DNA of 64,000 nt, from contig OZ025748.1 of assembly GCA_964019335.1 (NCBI GenBank), positions 277,249-341,248 on the forward strand. The letters run 5' to 3'. Shown one piece after another: positions 11,395-22,080 of the stretch. The DNA comes from Diplonema japonicum (lineage: Eukaryota; Euglenozoa; Diplonemea; Diplonemida; Diplonemidae). Below the pieces are notes generated by a model that made no database searches, was not told the DNA's origin, and saw only the letters and a list, made by a program, of their open reading frames with translations. Both the position numbers and the translations under genes were made by a program. The stretch's first letter is position 1, and each line of letters begins with the position of its first letter.

Positions 11395-12640
11395 AAAATT
11401 ATCTTTTTTCCCGCTTTTAACAGCCACGTCAGGCACCAGACAGCAACCGCTGAACGGTGACCGATTAGTGTGGATTTCTTCTTGAACAGTGAGCACCCCC
11501 ATGCACACTGTAACTTTATCGATTTTTCTTTTTTTTTTTACTTACCCTTTCAACGTTTTTCAAAAAAAAAAAAAAAAAAAAGAATTGATTTCACCGAAAA
11601 TGAAAACTTTTTTTTTTGCCTCGATCGCAAGCTTATGGAGAGAACCATTGGCTCACACTGGTCGTCTCTCCGACTGGTCCCCCCCCTATCAAATCTTTCG
11701 TAGAATCCCCACGCCCCCTACCCAGTTTGTTGTGTGAGTGAGGCCATGCCCCCACAATATTCTCCCAACGAACGGAAGAAATAGCGGACGAATGAAATAT
11801 TATTTACCTTTTAGAAATTCATACATGTGCCCACGGGCACTTACACCAAATGGGCTCTTCCCAGTGGGTGTATGGAAAGACCTTTTTATTTCCCGCTTTT
11901 TTTTTTTTTTTTCTTTTTTTTTTTTCCACCTCCCTTTTTAATTACTTTGCCAAAAAAAAAAAATGGATATTTTAAAATTTTTATATTGGGAGAAAAAGTA
12001 CCCCCCTAAGTGCTGTGAATTGCTCAAGATCACCCCCCCCCCCCCCCCTTTGGTTCTTGATATTGTTCAACGATCTATCTGTGCCCTCCCACTTCTTCAG
12101 TTGGAATGTGGAAGCATCTTGTTCTGAGCACCACATCGGCCTTAAGACTTAAGTGCTGGTCGCGCCTCTCCCAAATAATAAGAAAGAAGAATTTTTTTTT
12201 TTAAAAAAAAGAAGAGGAAAAGAAAGTTTTATCTCATATTTGGTTGTGTTTGTTGCTTTCTTACTCCAGCTTCTCTAGCCTCAATCTTGTGTATTTTTTT
12301 TTGCTTTTTTTTTGTCTTTCTTACGCAGAATTATTCGTCCCTTCAATGTGCAGGAGAGTCTCGCCCTTCTTTCCTTTCCTTTCCTTTCCTTTTATAGGTC
12401 TCTATCTCCCTCTTATTTTCTTCTTATTTTTTTCGGCAACACGAGTGCGGCGTCGCTCTTGGCGCTCCGCCTGCCATGAGGTTCGAAGGAACTACCTGAA
12501 CTGAACCCAACTAGGCGCTGATCGGACACCACGCACACTGCAGTGGGCTGTTGCTGACACTTCTCCCCATCATTCGAATATTTCTTTTTTTTGTTTTACT
12601 GCTGCCACACCCTTTATTGAAGGATTTCCTTAGTAGTCAA
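11395..12640. other. Intergenic region with the diverged 3' half of the SRPBCC duplication
   Basis: Mostly poly(T), poly(A) and poly(C) tracts. Short islands at about 11631-11680 and 11721-11765 (for example CCCAGTTTGTTGTGTGAGTG) recur downstream of the second SRPBCC copy, at about 22947-22990 and 23123-23170, with many substitutions and indels. A (CCTTT)n run lies at about 12370-12392. Non-repetitive sequence at 12440-12560 shows no convincing gene. Confidence 0.6.
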
Positions 12641-14597
12641 ATGAGGACGATGTCTGTTGTGATGCTTGCCCTGCTTGCGGGGTCCGCGCAGGGTCTGTCT
12701 GTGGAGTACGTGAACGCGAACGCGAGGACGATGTTCAAGGCCTTCAAGACGGACTACAGCAAGGTGTACACCTCTGTTGTGGAGGAGGAGAGGAGGTTCG
12801 CGATCTTCTCGGAGAACCTGATGAAGGCGGCGAGGTACGAGATGGAGCAGACGCACGGGGCCACCTTCGGGGTGAACGCCTTCTCCGACCTCTCGGCCGA
12901 GGAGTTCAAGGGGCGCCACAACCTGAGGGTCCCGAAGAAGACTGGTCCTCCTGCTGCCCCTGTTTCTGTGACGGGTCCCACTGAGGTTGATTGGAGGACG
13001 AAGGGTGCTGTTACCCATGTGAAGAACCAGGCTCAGTGTGGAAGGTGTTTAAAAAAACGAATAAATAAATAAATAAATAAAAATAAACAAAAAAAAATAA
13101 TTCTTTTTTTTTCATTTTTTTTTTCACAGCTGCTGGGCCTTCTCTACAACTGGAGGGATCGAGGGTCAGTGGTTCCTTTCAGGTCAGACCCTGACCTCGC
13201 TGTCTGAACAGGAGCTTGTGTCGTGCGACAAGAACGACGACGGGTGCAACGGGGGTCTCATGGACAACGCCTTCAAGTGGCTTCTGTCTGCGCACAGCGG
13301 TCAGGTGGTGACGGAGGCCTCGTACCCTTACACCTCGGGTGGCGGGAACAGCGGGTCGTGCCAAGAGGTGTCTGGGAAGGCGGTGGGGGCCACCATAAAG
13401 GGCTACAAGGACATCGCGCACGACGAGACCTCGATGGCGACCTTCGTCGGTGTCAGCGGTCCCCTCTCCATCGCTGTGGACGCGCAGAAGTGGCAGACCT
13501 ACACCGGTGGGGTCCTCTCCAACTGCTGCGGGATCTTCGGGTGCCAGCTGGACCACGGCGTCCTCATCGTCGGCTACGCCCCCGAGTACTGGATCATCAA
13601 GAACTCCTGGGGTCCCAGCTGGGGCGAGAACGGCTACATCCGCGTCAAGAGGGGCGACAACGAGTGCGGCCTCAACGAGTCCCCTTGCTCCTCGGAGATC
13701 TGAGATGGGTGAACTTGAAAGAGTGGTTTTTTAAGAGAAAACAAAAATTGTTAAACTCTTAATTCAATCCGTGTACTCCTTTCCCCCCCTACCTACTATT
13801 TTTTCTTTTCCATTTTCTTTTTTTTTTTCTCTTTCTCTCTTTGATCTTTCCTGTTTGAAATGCTTCTAACAAGTAAAACGTGGTGGCTGCAGCACAGCTT
13901 CCGTCCGAATCTCATTAATTTAAAAACAAGAGTGCTTCCTTTGTTACATGTTTGTGTCCCTTTTTTTCCTCTTTATTTATTCGTTTTCCTTGTGTTCCCC
14001 GCTGTATCTACCACACACAGGACCAGGCTGGGCTTGAGCTGCACACCGCACGCATCAAGGTCACGACGCAGAACGCAGAAGAAGCTACAGCGTCAACAGA
14101 CCCGCAAACCCGATGTGCACATCCAACAGAAATGGTCCAGCAAGATGCTGGGAAGAAGTCTTTTTTAAAAGTTGTTTTACCACCACCCCCCCCGCAGGAG
14201 CCACTAAGGACCTGGCTCTTCCATAGCCTTGTCCACAGAGCAAATGCGGAGACCGTGGTCGGGAGAAGTACGGACACTAGTAGGAGCCATTGAAGGGTGC
14301 CTCTCGCCTGAAGAGGTCAGCACCTGGAGGAGTCGCTCTGAAAAGGAAACGCGTTTCCTTAAGTATCTGAAAAATAAGGAATCGGAAACGTTTCCCCGTT
14401 TCTTGCCAGCATAGCCTGGGGGGGGGGGGGGGGGGTGATTCGGTTCACAACCAAAAAAAAGGAAAACATAAAGCTGTCGTTGCTACCAAGCGGGTGCTGC
14501 ATGGCAGGTCTGGGAATCCTTTCTAAGGTTCCTGTATGACACAGCAATGCAACGAGGTAACCCTACTTTGGTTTAAATGTCTTAACCGGGCTGCGAG

Positions 14598-14676
<79 letters not shown>

Positions 14677-14785
14677 CAAAAACCACGTAACAAAAATAAC
14701 AAAATCAAAAAATCAATTTAAACTCCAACCCATCCACACGAAAACCCAGACACACCCATCCCAAATGAGTAGTATGTAGAACTTT
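12587..14785 (+). repeat. Direct repeat unit A, left copy (cathepsin gene plus spacer plus start of mutarotase gene)
   Basis: About 1990 bases (12587 to about 14578) match 18389 to about 20379 at an offset of 5802 with essentially only homopolymer-length differences (for example 18 versus 17 G near 14418 and 20220). Looser similarity then continues through a 50-A run and (ACAAA)n to 14785, where CATCCCAAATGAGTAGT matches the first codons of the mutarotase gene at 20529. The left unit therefore ends in a truncated mutarotase start. Confidence 0.9.
12641..13703 (+). CDS. Cathepsin L-type cysteine protease (cruzipain-like), copy 1
   Basis: Two exons, 12641-13044 and 13130-13703, join across an 85-nt intron (GTGTTT...CACAG) that splits the serine codon of the active-site CGSCWAFS; the product is 325 aa. 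It has a signal peptide (about 1-19, ending SAQG), an I29 propeptide inhibitor (ERRFAIFSENL, FGVNAFSDLS) and a papain-family mature part beginning near TEVDWRTKGAV. Catalytic residues are Cys136, His277 (LDHGVLIVGY) and Asn293 (IIKNSWGPSWGE), with the oxyanion Gln in NQAQCGSC. The run SLSEQELVSCDKNDDGCNGG and the following TEASYPY closely resemble kinetoplastid cathepsin L. It should act in lysosomes or be secreted. There is no C-terminal extension. The second copy at 18443 appears identical. Confidence 0.95.
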
Positions 14786-15081
14786 ACTATTTTTCTTTTC
14801 CACCTGTAATCAAGTAAATGGTGCTTGTGCAGGGTGCCCCCACCGGCTTCCTTTAAATCATCGAATTTCCATTTTCTTCTCCTTTCTCTCTTTGATTCCT
14901 GTTTGAAATACTTCTAACAAGTAAAACGTGGCGGCTGTGGCACAGCTTCCGTCCGATTTCATTAATTAAAAAAACAAGATTGCTTCCTTTTGTTACATGT
15001 TTGTGTCCCTTTTTTTTCCTCTTTGTGTTTCCCGCCGTATTTACCACACTCAGGATCCTTGGGGGGAATCTTCAAAAGAAA
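13704..15081. repeat. Repeat-rich spacer with a truncated mutarotase start
   Basis: Besides the right part of unit A, the spacer contains an internal repeat: about 13790-14025 recurs, diverged, at 14785-15055 (GAAATGCTTCTAACAAGTAA versus GAAATACTTCTAACAAGTAA, and both GTTACATGTTTGTGTCCC). At 14027-14090 lies a dispersed motif also found at 19829 and 45208. At 14765 ATGAGTAGT followed by ATGTAG is a broken copy of the mutarotase start. A 50-A run is at 14602-14651. The end, CCACACTCAG at about 15043-15052, is the acceptor for the next gene. Confidence 0.75.
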
Positions 15082-18000
15082 ATGAATCGAGTAGCTGTGT
15101 CCATGGTGGCCATTATGGCAACCTTGCCGCCCACCCAAGCGGCCAGTCCGGGGAACTGTCCCAACGTGCAGTTTAGTTCAAGTGGAGCAGACACCTTGAC
15201 ATGTGATTATTTGAACAAATGCCCGAACTGCAACATGAACTGCAATGCGAACCAGAAATGCACCACAAAGTGTACCGCTGACAGGGCATGCGAGAGAGCG
15301 ACTCTGAACTGCCCTGACGGGAAGGATTGTGTTGTGAAGTGCGAATGGGACAACGCATGCACCGATATGACAGTGAACTGCCCGACAACGGGAAAATGTT
15401 TGATCACCTGCGCCAACCAATGGGCATGCAAGGGTATGAAAATCCGGCAACGCGGCGGCGGGGGCCAGCTGGACCTGAAGTGCAACGGACACAACTCTTG
15501 CACCAACGCCAACGTTGTGTGCCCGACAAGCGGGGCGAAGTGCACAATAGGTTGCCCCGAGCAGAACTCGTGCAGCACCATGACTGTGACAGCAGCGGGG
15601 ACGTCCCCCCTCGACATGGATTGCAAAAGCACCCGTGCGTGCTTCAAGAGCACCATCACCTGCCCCGCCTCGGCCGACTGCAACGTACAGTGTGAAAGTC
15701 CTGAGAACTCCTGCCTCCAAATGAAGGTCAAGCCAGAGAAGAAGCAGCCTTCAAACACCCCGCAGACAGGCACCGTCACCGTTACCTGCAAGAACAACAA
15801 CGACTGCCGCTTCGCGAAGCTCGACTGCGGCTACGCGGCCAGCTGCAAGATGACGTGCACCGGGAACTACGCCTGCGAGGAGGTCGAGATGAAGTGCACC
15901 AACTCCGGGACATGCATCCAGAGATGCTCGTATCACAAGTCTTGCAGCAGAGTAAAGGTGTTGCATTCCTATGGCGCTGCCACCGGTGGTGAGACACGCC
16001 TTCTATGCGAGACTGAATCGGCATGCGAAACATCTCAACTGACCTGCAAGGCCAACAGGGAATGCAACAGAAAGTGCCGTGGCCACCGTGGATGCTTCGA
16101 TTCTACTTTCGACTGTTCCCAGTCTGGGGTCGAACGGTGCTCGCAGGACTGCCGCGGGGGCGAATGGGTCTGCCAGACGACCATGAAGTGCCCCTCCGAA
16201 CCTTACAAATGCGAGTCGACCTGTGTCGGCGACAACGCCTGCAAGGGGTCCCTCACAGGGCACGCCTACCCGACGTACTGCCAGCAAACAGGGTCCAAAC
16301 CTCCTTGTGACAACGGCTACCAGAATGCAGCTGATAAGACCACGGAGGCACCCACCCCGTCACCGGGCACTGATGCCCCGCCCACAGCGGTGCCTACCAC
16401 ACCACAACCTGCTACATCTTCCCCTGTCACCTCCTCTGTTCCCACGCCAGCGCCAGCAATTTCCGTTCCTGCAACAGGTGTGCCTATAACAAATGCTCCC
16501 CTGACCGGAGTTCCAGCCACCAGCGTGCCAGAAACAGCTTTTCCTGCCTCACAACCACCTGTCACCTTTGGCAAACCCTACTTTTGTTCCTGTGACACTA
16601 TCACCAACAGATGCACCGGCCACGAACCCTCCGATGACCTTCCAGCCTGCTGTGGGTGGCACAGCGACACCGAAGACGTTTGCTCCTGTCACAGGTGCAG
16701 CGGACACAAGTGCACCTGACACAGATGCTGCAGTTACGCCCGCTCCGCCTTCTGGAAAGGCGCTGACGGGGAGTGCGAAGGACAAGGTGAACGGGGCGAC
16801 GTCTGTGTCTTCAGGAACTGCGTTGCTGTCCGGGGCAGGTGCCGGTGCGATAGCGAGAGTTGCTGTCTTGAAGGACCTGGGCTGCGAGGTGGAGGACGTG
16901 GACATCGACGAGGACGAGACTCTGGACTGGGAGTTCCACCCTACAGGGCTGGGCGTCGGGAACTCGCCACGGAAGTACCTGTTCGGTGCGGTTGTGATGA
17001 ACCCTGTGCTCATCCTGGGGATCCTCACCTTGCTGGCGGGCCTCGCCGCTTGCCTAAAATTCTGCAAGGGGTTGCCGACCTGGGGGGCGGCGCTTGGCGC
17101 TGTGAAGGCTCCCGGTTTGATCTTCATCCCGTTCCTGTTCCTGGTGCAGGGGACGTCTTTGATCTCGGCACGTGTGGCGTTCTTCCCCGGGAACGGGTTG
17201 GGAACCTTCGAGGTCGGGCTGGCGTGGGTCGTGCTTATCATATGCATCACGTCTCCGGGGGTGCTGTACGCAGGGGTGCTGCGGAGGGTGCACACGGAGG
17301 CCTGCATGATCCCCGACGCAAGGCTGCACCCCGACGACCCACTGGTGAAGAGGCTGTGTGCGACAAGCGGTGCACCGAAGGTAAATGCCTACACAGGTGT
17401 CACGGCGGTGTTGTACAAGCTGGCCTTCGGGGACAGGATCTGGGTGTCGAGCGACGCGGGGAGCTTCTTCGCAGACATGTATGGAGGCGCCTTCGACTCG
17501 TTCAAGCCCGGGGCGGTGGTGTGGTTCCCCTGTCTGGAGATCATGGTGATGGTCATCCTGTCGATGCTGGCGGCATGGAGGCCGACGAAGGGGATGGCGT
17601 GCGATACGAGGAATATCTTCATCTGCTGCTTGTTCGCAGGGTTCTTCTTCACCATCGTTATAAAACGCCCGTACCTGTCGGTGTTCGACAACTTTGTGGC
17701 GGTCCTGCTGTCCTTCTGCATGTTCCTGTCGGTTCTGCTGATGACGACGGGGCTGTGGATGCAGCTGCATTCGGAGTCCTTCCCGTTCCTGTCCTCTGCT
17801 TACATCCTGCTCTCCACCGCTTACATTGTCCTCTTCAAGGCGGTCTGGGATATGGTCGTCTACTTCATTGACATCTACATAGGCCGCCGCCAGTCGGCAA
17901 GAACTCTTGCAAGGGAATCTGCTAACTCATCGAACCACAGCATACCGGAGATGAGCATGGAGATTATGATTTACGTGACACTCCCTAACAGGGTGCCTGA

Positions 18001-18106
18001 TCAGATTGAGATATTGGACCCTATATCCGATACGGTGAGCCTTCATACCAGCAGTTCGTATACCTCCATTGGTTTCAACGAGAAGAATGGTCAGTTCAGG
18101 ATTTGA
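15082..18106 (+). CDS. Surface protein: Cys-rich ectodomain, mucin-like stalk, seven TM segments; split by a frameshift
   Basis: The first frame (15082-16719) gives a signal peptide (MNRVAVSMVAIMATLPPTQA), about 400 residues of repeated Cys modules (pattern Cys-4/5-Cys-3-Cys-5-Cys, for example CPDGKDCVVKCEWDNACTDM), then a Pro/Thr/Ser stalk. The second frame (16568-18106) continues the same Pro/Thr composition (VTLSPTDAPATNPPMTF), followed by about seven hydrophobic segments (for example NPVLILGILTLLAGLAACL and GLIFIPFLFLVQGTSLISA) and a cytoplasmic tail. The frames meet near 16565-16575 at TTTGGC. One base too many there explains the break, whether a sequencing error or a genuine mutation. 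I read it as one roughly 1000-residue receptor-like membrane protein. The family is not recognised. Confidence 0.7.
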
Positions 18107-18442
18107 AGAGGGGGTAACAACAGTTTTTTTTTCTTCCTTCCCCCTTCAGTGGGGGGAGTTGCATATGAAAACACGAAAAGAAAAAGCAGAATACAAAAAA
18201 AAAAGAGGGGGGAAAGAAGAGTAAGGAGGAAAAGAAATTGGAAAGCCATCTCTTTTTTTTTGAAAACTTCCCTAAATTTCTTGCTTTGTCCCCCCCCCCC
18301 CCCTTTATTTCATCCCCAGAATATTCGCTCGCCCTTCTCCCCCTTCTTTTTTTCTCAGGCGTCCTGCCACGTAGGTACCCTTAAAAACTTTTTTGTTTTA
18401 CTGCTGCCACACCCTTTATTGAAGGATTTCCTTAGTAGTCAA
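18107..18442. other. Spacer with a dispersed repeat just before the duplication breakpoint
   Basis: The spacer is purine- and pyrimidine-tract DNA. At about 18356-18385 CAGGCGTCCTGCCAC, followed by GTACCCTTAAA, recurs at 44956-44990 upstream of the other large gene duplication. Unit A starts immediately downstream, at about 18389. Confidence 0.6.
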
Positions 18443-19505
18443 ATGAGGACGATGTCTGTTGTGATGCTTGCCCTGCTTGCGGGGTCCGCGCAGGGTCTGT
18501 CTGTGGAGTACGTGAACGCGAACGCGAGGACGATGTTCAAGGCCTTCAAGACGGACTACAGCAAGGTGTACACCTCTGTTGTGGAGGAGGAGAGGAGGTT
18601 CGCGATCTTCTCGGAGAACCTGATGAAGGCGGCGAGGTACGAGATGGAGCAGACGCACGGGGCCACCTTCGGGGTGAACGCCTTCTCCGACCTCTCGGCC
18701 GAGGAGTTCAAGGGGCGCCACAACCTGAGGGTCCCGAAGAAGACTGGTCCTCCTGCTGCCCCTGTTTCTGTGACGGGTCCCACTGAGGTTGATTGGAGGA
18801 CGAAGGGTGCTGTTACCCATGTGAAGAACCAGGCTCAGTGTGGAAGGTGTTTAAAAAAACGAATAAATAAATAAATAAATAAAAATAAACAAAAAAAAAT
18901 AATTCTTTTTTTTTCATTTTTTTTTTCACAGCTGCTGGGCCTTCTCTACAACTGGAGGGATCGAGGGTCAGTGGTTCCTTTCAGGTCAGACCCTGACCTC
19001 GCTGTCTGAACAGGAGCTTGTGTCGTGCGACAAGAACGACGACGGGTGCAACGGGGGTCTCATGGACAACGCCTTCAAGTGGCTTCTGTCTGCGCACAGC
19101 GGTCAGGTGGTGACGGAGGCCTCGTACCCTTACACCTCGGGTGGCGGGAACAGCGGGTCGTGCCAAGAGGTGTCTGGGAAGGCGGTGGGGGCCACCATAA
19201 AGGGCTACAAGGACATCGCGCACGACGAGACCTCGATGGCGACCTTCGTCGGTGTCAGCGGTCCCCTCTCCATCGCTGTGGACGCGCAGAAGTGGCAGAC
19301 CTACACCGGTGGGGTCCTCTCCAACTGCTGCGGGATCTTCGGGTGCCAGCTGGACCACGGCGTCCTCATCGTCGGCTACGCCCCCGAGTACTGGATCATC
19401 AAGAACTCCTGGGGTCCCAGCTGGGGCGAGAACGGCTACATCCGCGTCAAGAGGGGCGACAACGAGTGCGGCCTCAACGAGTCCCCTTGCTCCTCGGAGA
19501 TCTGA
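18443..19505 (+). CDS. Cathepsin L-type cysteine protease (cruzipain-like), copy 2
   Basis: Exons 18443-18846 and 18932-19505 flank an 85-nt intron, exactly as in the copy at 12641. By eye the coding sequence and the intron are identical to copy 1, including signal peptide, I29 propeptide, CGSCWAFS, LDHGVL and KNSWG. The 5' sequence diverges about 55 bases before the ATG, so the trans-splice acceptor (CTTAG just before TAGTCAAATG) is shared but the upstream regions differ. Identity over intron and spacer points to a very recent duplication or gene conversion. Confidence 0.95.
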
Positions 19506-20528
19506 GATGGGTGAACTTGAAAGAGTGGTTTTTTAAGAGAAAACAAAAATTGTTAAACTCTTAATTCAATCCGTGTACTCCTTTCCCCCCCTACCTACTA
19601 TTTTTTCTTTTCCATTTTCTTTTTTTTTTTCTCTTTCTCTCTTTGATCTTTCCTGTTTGAAATGCTTCTAACAAGTAAAACGTGGTGGCTGCAGCACAGC
19701 TTCCGTCCGAATCTCATTAATTTAAAAACAAGAGTGCTTCCTTTGTTACATGTTTGTGTCCCTTTTTTTCCTCTTTATTTATTCGTTTTCCTTGTGTTCC
19801 CCGCTGTATCTACCACACACAGGACCAGGCTGGGCTTGAGCTGCACACCGCACGCATCAAGGTCACGACGCAGAACGCAGAAGAAGCTACAGCGTCAACA
19901 GACCCGCAAACCCGATGTGCACATCCAACAGAAATGGTCCAGCAAGATGCTGGGAAGAAGTCTTTTTTAAAAGTTGTTTTACCACCACCCCCCCCGCAGG
20001 AGCCACTAAGGACCTGGCTCTTCCATAGCCTTGTCCACAGAGCAAATGCGGAGACCGTGGTCGGGAGAAGTACGGACACTAGTAGGAGCCATTGAAGGGT
20101 GCCTCTCGCCTGAAGAGGTCAGCACCTGGAGGAGTCGCTCTGAAAAGGAAACGCGTTTCCTTAAGTATCTGAAAAATAAGGAATCGGAAACGTTTCCCCG
20201 TTTCTTGCCAGCATAGCCTGGGGGGGGGGGGGGGGGTGATTCGGTTCACAACCAAAAAAAAGGAAAACATAAAGCTGTCGTTGCTACCAAGCGGGTGCTG
20301 CATGGCAGGTCTGGGAATCCTTTCTAAGGTTCCTGTATGACACAGCAATGCAACGAGGTAACCCTACTTTGGTTTAAAATGTCTTGACCGGGCTGCGAGA
20401 ATTTTAAAAAAAAAAAAAAAAAAAAAAAGCAAAAAAAAAAAACCACGTAACAAAAAAATAACAAAATTCAAAAAAAAATCAACCCATCCAACAACACGAA
20501 AACCCAGATACACACCCCCCCATCCCAA
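19506..20528. other. Spacer between cathepsin copy 2 and the mutarotase gene
   Basis: This matches 13704-14764. It contains the dispersed motif at 19829-19892, a G-run at about 20220-20236, and an A-run with one interruption at about 20404-20442. No separate gene is supported; frames of 60-110 codons here are not conserved beyond the duplicated copy, except the short motif noted. Confidence 0.65.
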
Positions 20529-21753
20529 ATGAGTAGTGTAGAACTGAAGGAAGTGGTGCTGCAGCTGAACGGAAACGAAGAGAACGCCAGCGAAATAATC
20601 CTAGAAAACGAAAATGGAATGCGTGCCGTTATACTCTCATACGGTGCGGCACTATGCGAGGTTCAGGTGGAGAACGTCGCGGGGAAGAAGCTGGATGTCA
20701 CGCTCGGCTTCGACAAGCCTGAAGACTACACCAGACAGGACAACCCCTTCTTCGGCTCCACCGTAGGCAGGGTCGCGGGCAGAATCCAAAACGGAAGATT
20801 CCGCATCCCGGGCCGATCAGAAGAGGTCATTCTATCCCCCTGCGACGCTCCATTCATCAACAAGACAGCAAACCTCCACGGAGGGCCCGACGGCTTCAAC
20901 AAACGAAACTGGACAGTCTCAGGACACTCAGCAGACAATGGGTCCGCAGCTGTCGCACTGGCACTAACAAGCCCGAACCTTGACCAAGGCTTCCCTGGCC
21001 AGCTGACCGCTACTGTAACATACACTCTAACACCTGAAAACGATTTGGAAATTTGCTTCGATGCGAATTCCACAGAAGACACCGTTTGCAGCATGACAAA
21101 CCACGCTTATTGGAACCTTGCAGGGCACGATAAACCAGAAAGCATGAAGGACCATGAAGTTAAAATTTTCAGCACGAAATATCTGCCCACCAAAGCGGGC
21201 ATCTACACAGGTGAAGTCCGTGATGTACTGAAGGGCTCCGTGCACGATCTGACAGAGGGGAAACGCTTTGAAGAAGCGGCGCAAGGAATGTTGAAGGAAG
21301 ACCCCGAGTTCCCCCACGGTGATGCGTACATAGCACAACACACTGATAAGGTTTGCCGCCCCGTTGCTTCCCTCTTCAGCCCTTCTTCTGGTATTCAAAT
21401 GACCGTCAGCACCACGGAGCCTGTTATACAAACGTACTATGCTTCTATCCTTGATGTTAAGGATGGGAAGGGCAAGATGGACTACCCGCCTTACTCGGCT
21501 ATGTGTATCGAGCCGCAGGGCTATGCGGACTCCGTGAGCGACCCACTTCCATCCGACCCTGTGCGTGCGGCCTTTTGCGAAAAGTTCGGACATACTTTGC
21601 TGTTGAAGAAAGGGGAGGCGTACAAGCACAAAACGGTCTGGCCTTTTCTTTTTATTTTTTTAATTTTTTTATTTTTTTTTATGGAGAGGGAGGGAAAAAA
21701 AAACTTTTTGTCAGGTATACTCGTTTGCTATAGTCGAACCAAGCAGTCCCTGA
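20529..21753 (+). CDS. galM: Aldose 1-epimerase (galactose mutarotase), 381 aa
   Basis: Exons 20529-21635 and 21715-21753 join across a 79-nt T-rich intron (GTCTGG...GTCAG). Splicing gives the C-terminus YKHKTVYSFAIVEPSSP, which matches the usual end of the family, whereas reading through gives low-complexity sequence. Family motifs are clear: NPFFGSTVGRVAGRI, LHGGPDGFNKRNW with His117, the catalytic His192 in TNHAYWNLAG, and the catalytic Glu328 in CIEPQGYAD. The enzyme interconverts alpha and beta anomers of galactose and glucose, feeding the Leloir pathway in the cytosol. No signal peptide is present. The ATG follows a C-rich tract. Confidence 0.93.
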
Positions 21754-21977
21754 CTGAAATAAAAAATAAAAAAGAGGGGGGGGGGGAATAGTGTGGGAGG
21801 GAAGACAAAAAAGAAGAGAAAAAGAATACGGTGGGGGGGGGGGGGGGGGGGGTACTCTCTAACACGTAAGAACAAAAAGGGACGTTATTATTTTCTTTTT
21901 TGCTTTTGTTTTGCTCGCCACGGTTGTTACATTTTTCCCTCCTCCCCTTCCACATTCAAGAAGAAAAAAAAAAAGAA

Positions 21978-22009
<32 letters not shown>

Positions 22010-22080
22010 AAAAAAAACAGGTATCTAAACCCTTCCCCTTCTCCTGTCTCCCTTTCTTTCAACAAAAAACAAAAACAAAA
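21754..22080. other. Homopolymer-rich spacer
   Basis: G-runs near 21777-21786 and 21832-21852 and nearly continuous A-runs at about 21964-22017 ending in CAG. The final bases, AACAAAAACAAAA, are shared with the first SRPBCC copy and mark the left end of that duplication. No gene seen. Confidence 0.65.

Larger units (their letters stand above)
18389..20550 (+). repeat. Direct repeat unit A, right copy
   Basis: This is the counterpart of 12587-14785. It contains the second cathepsin gene, the same spacer with the same dispersed motif (19829-19892), and runs into the intact mutarotase gene. Because only this copy is continuous with a complete mutarotase gene, it is the likely parent arrangement. 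Confidence 0.88.

Noticed and set aside
12440-12560. A tRNA gene suggested by GGTTCGAAGG near 12480
   Set aside because: No pairing T-stem, acceptor stem or anticodon arm can be drawn around it.
13952-14293. A 113-codon + strand gene in the cathepsin spacer, copied at 19754
   Set aside because: Only a 21-codon core is conserved at 45208, the rest is spacer-like, and there is no leader-acceptor/ATG arrangement; kept as a dispersed repeat instead.
16561-16610. A 50-nt intron (GTCACC...AACAG) to explain the frame change in the Cys-rich gene
   Set aside because: Its length moves the reading frame into the third frame, not the one that encodes the stalk and TM segments.
12641-19505. Assignment to a trypanosomatid or other kinetoplastid on the strength of the cathepsins
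   Set aside because: Kinetoplastid nuclear genes almost never have cis introns, and the leader-like sequence starts ACCAACGATT rather than AACTAACG.
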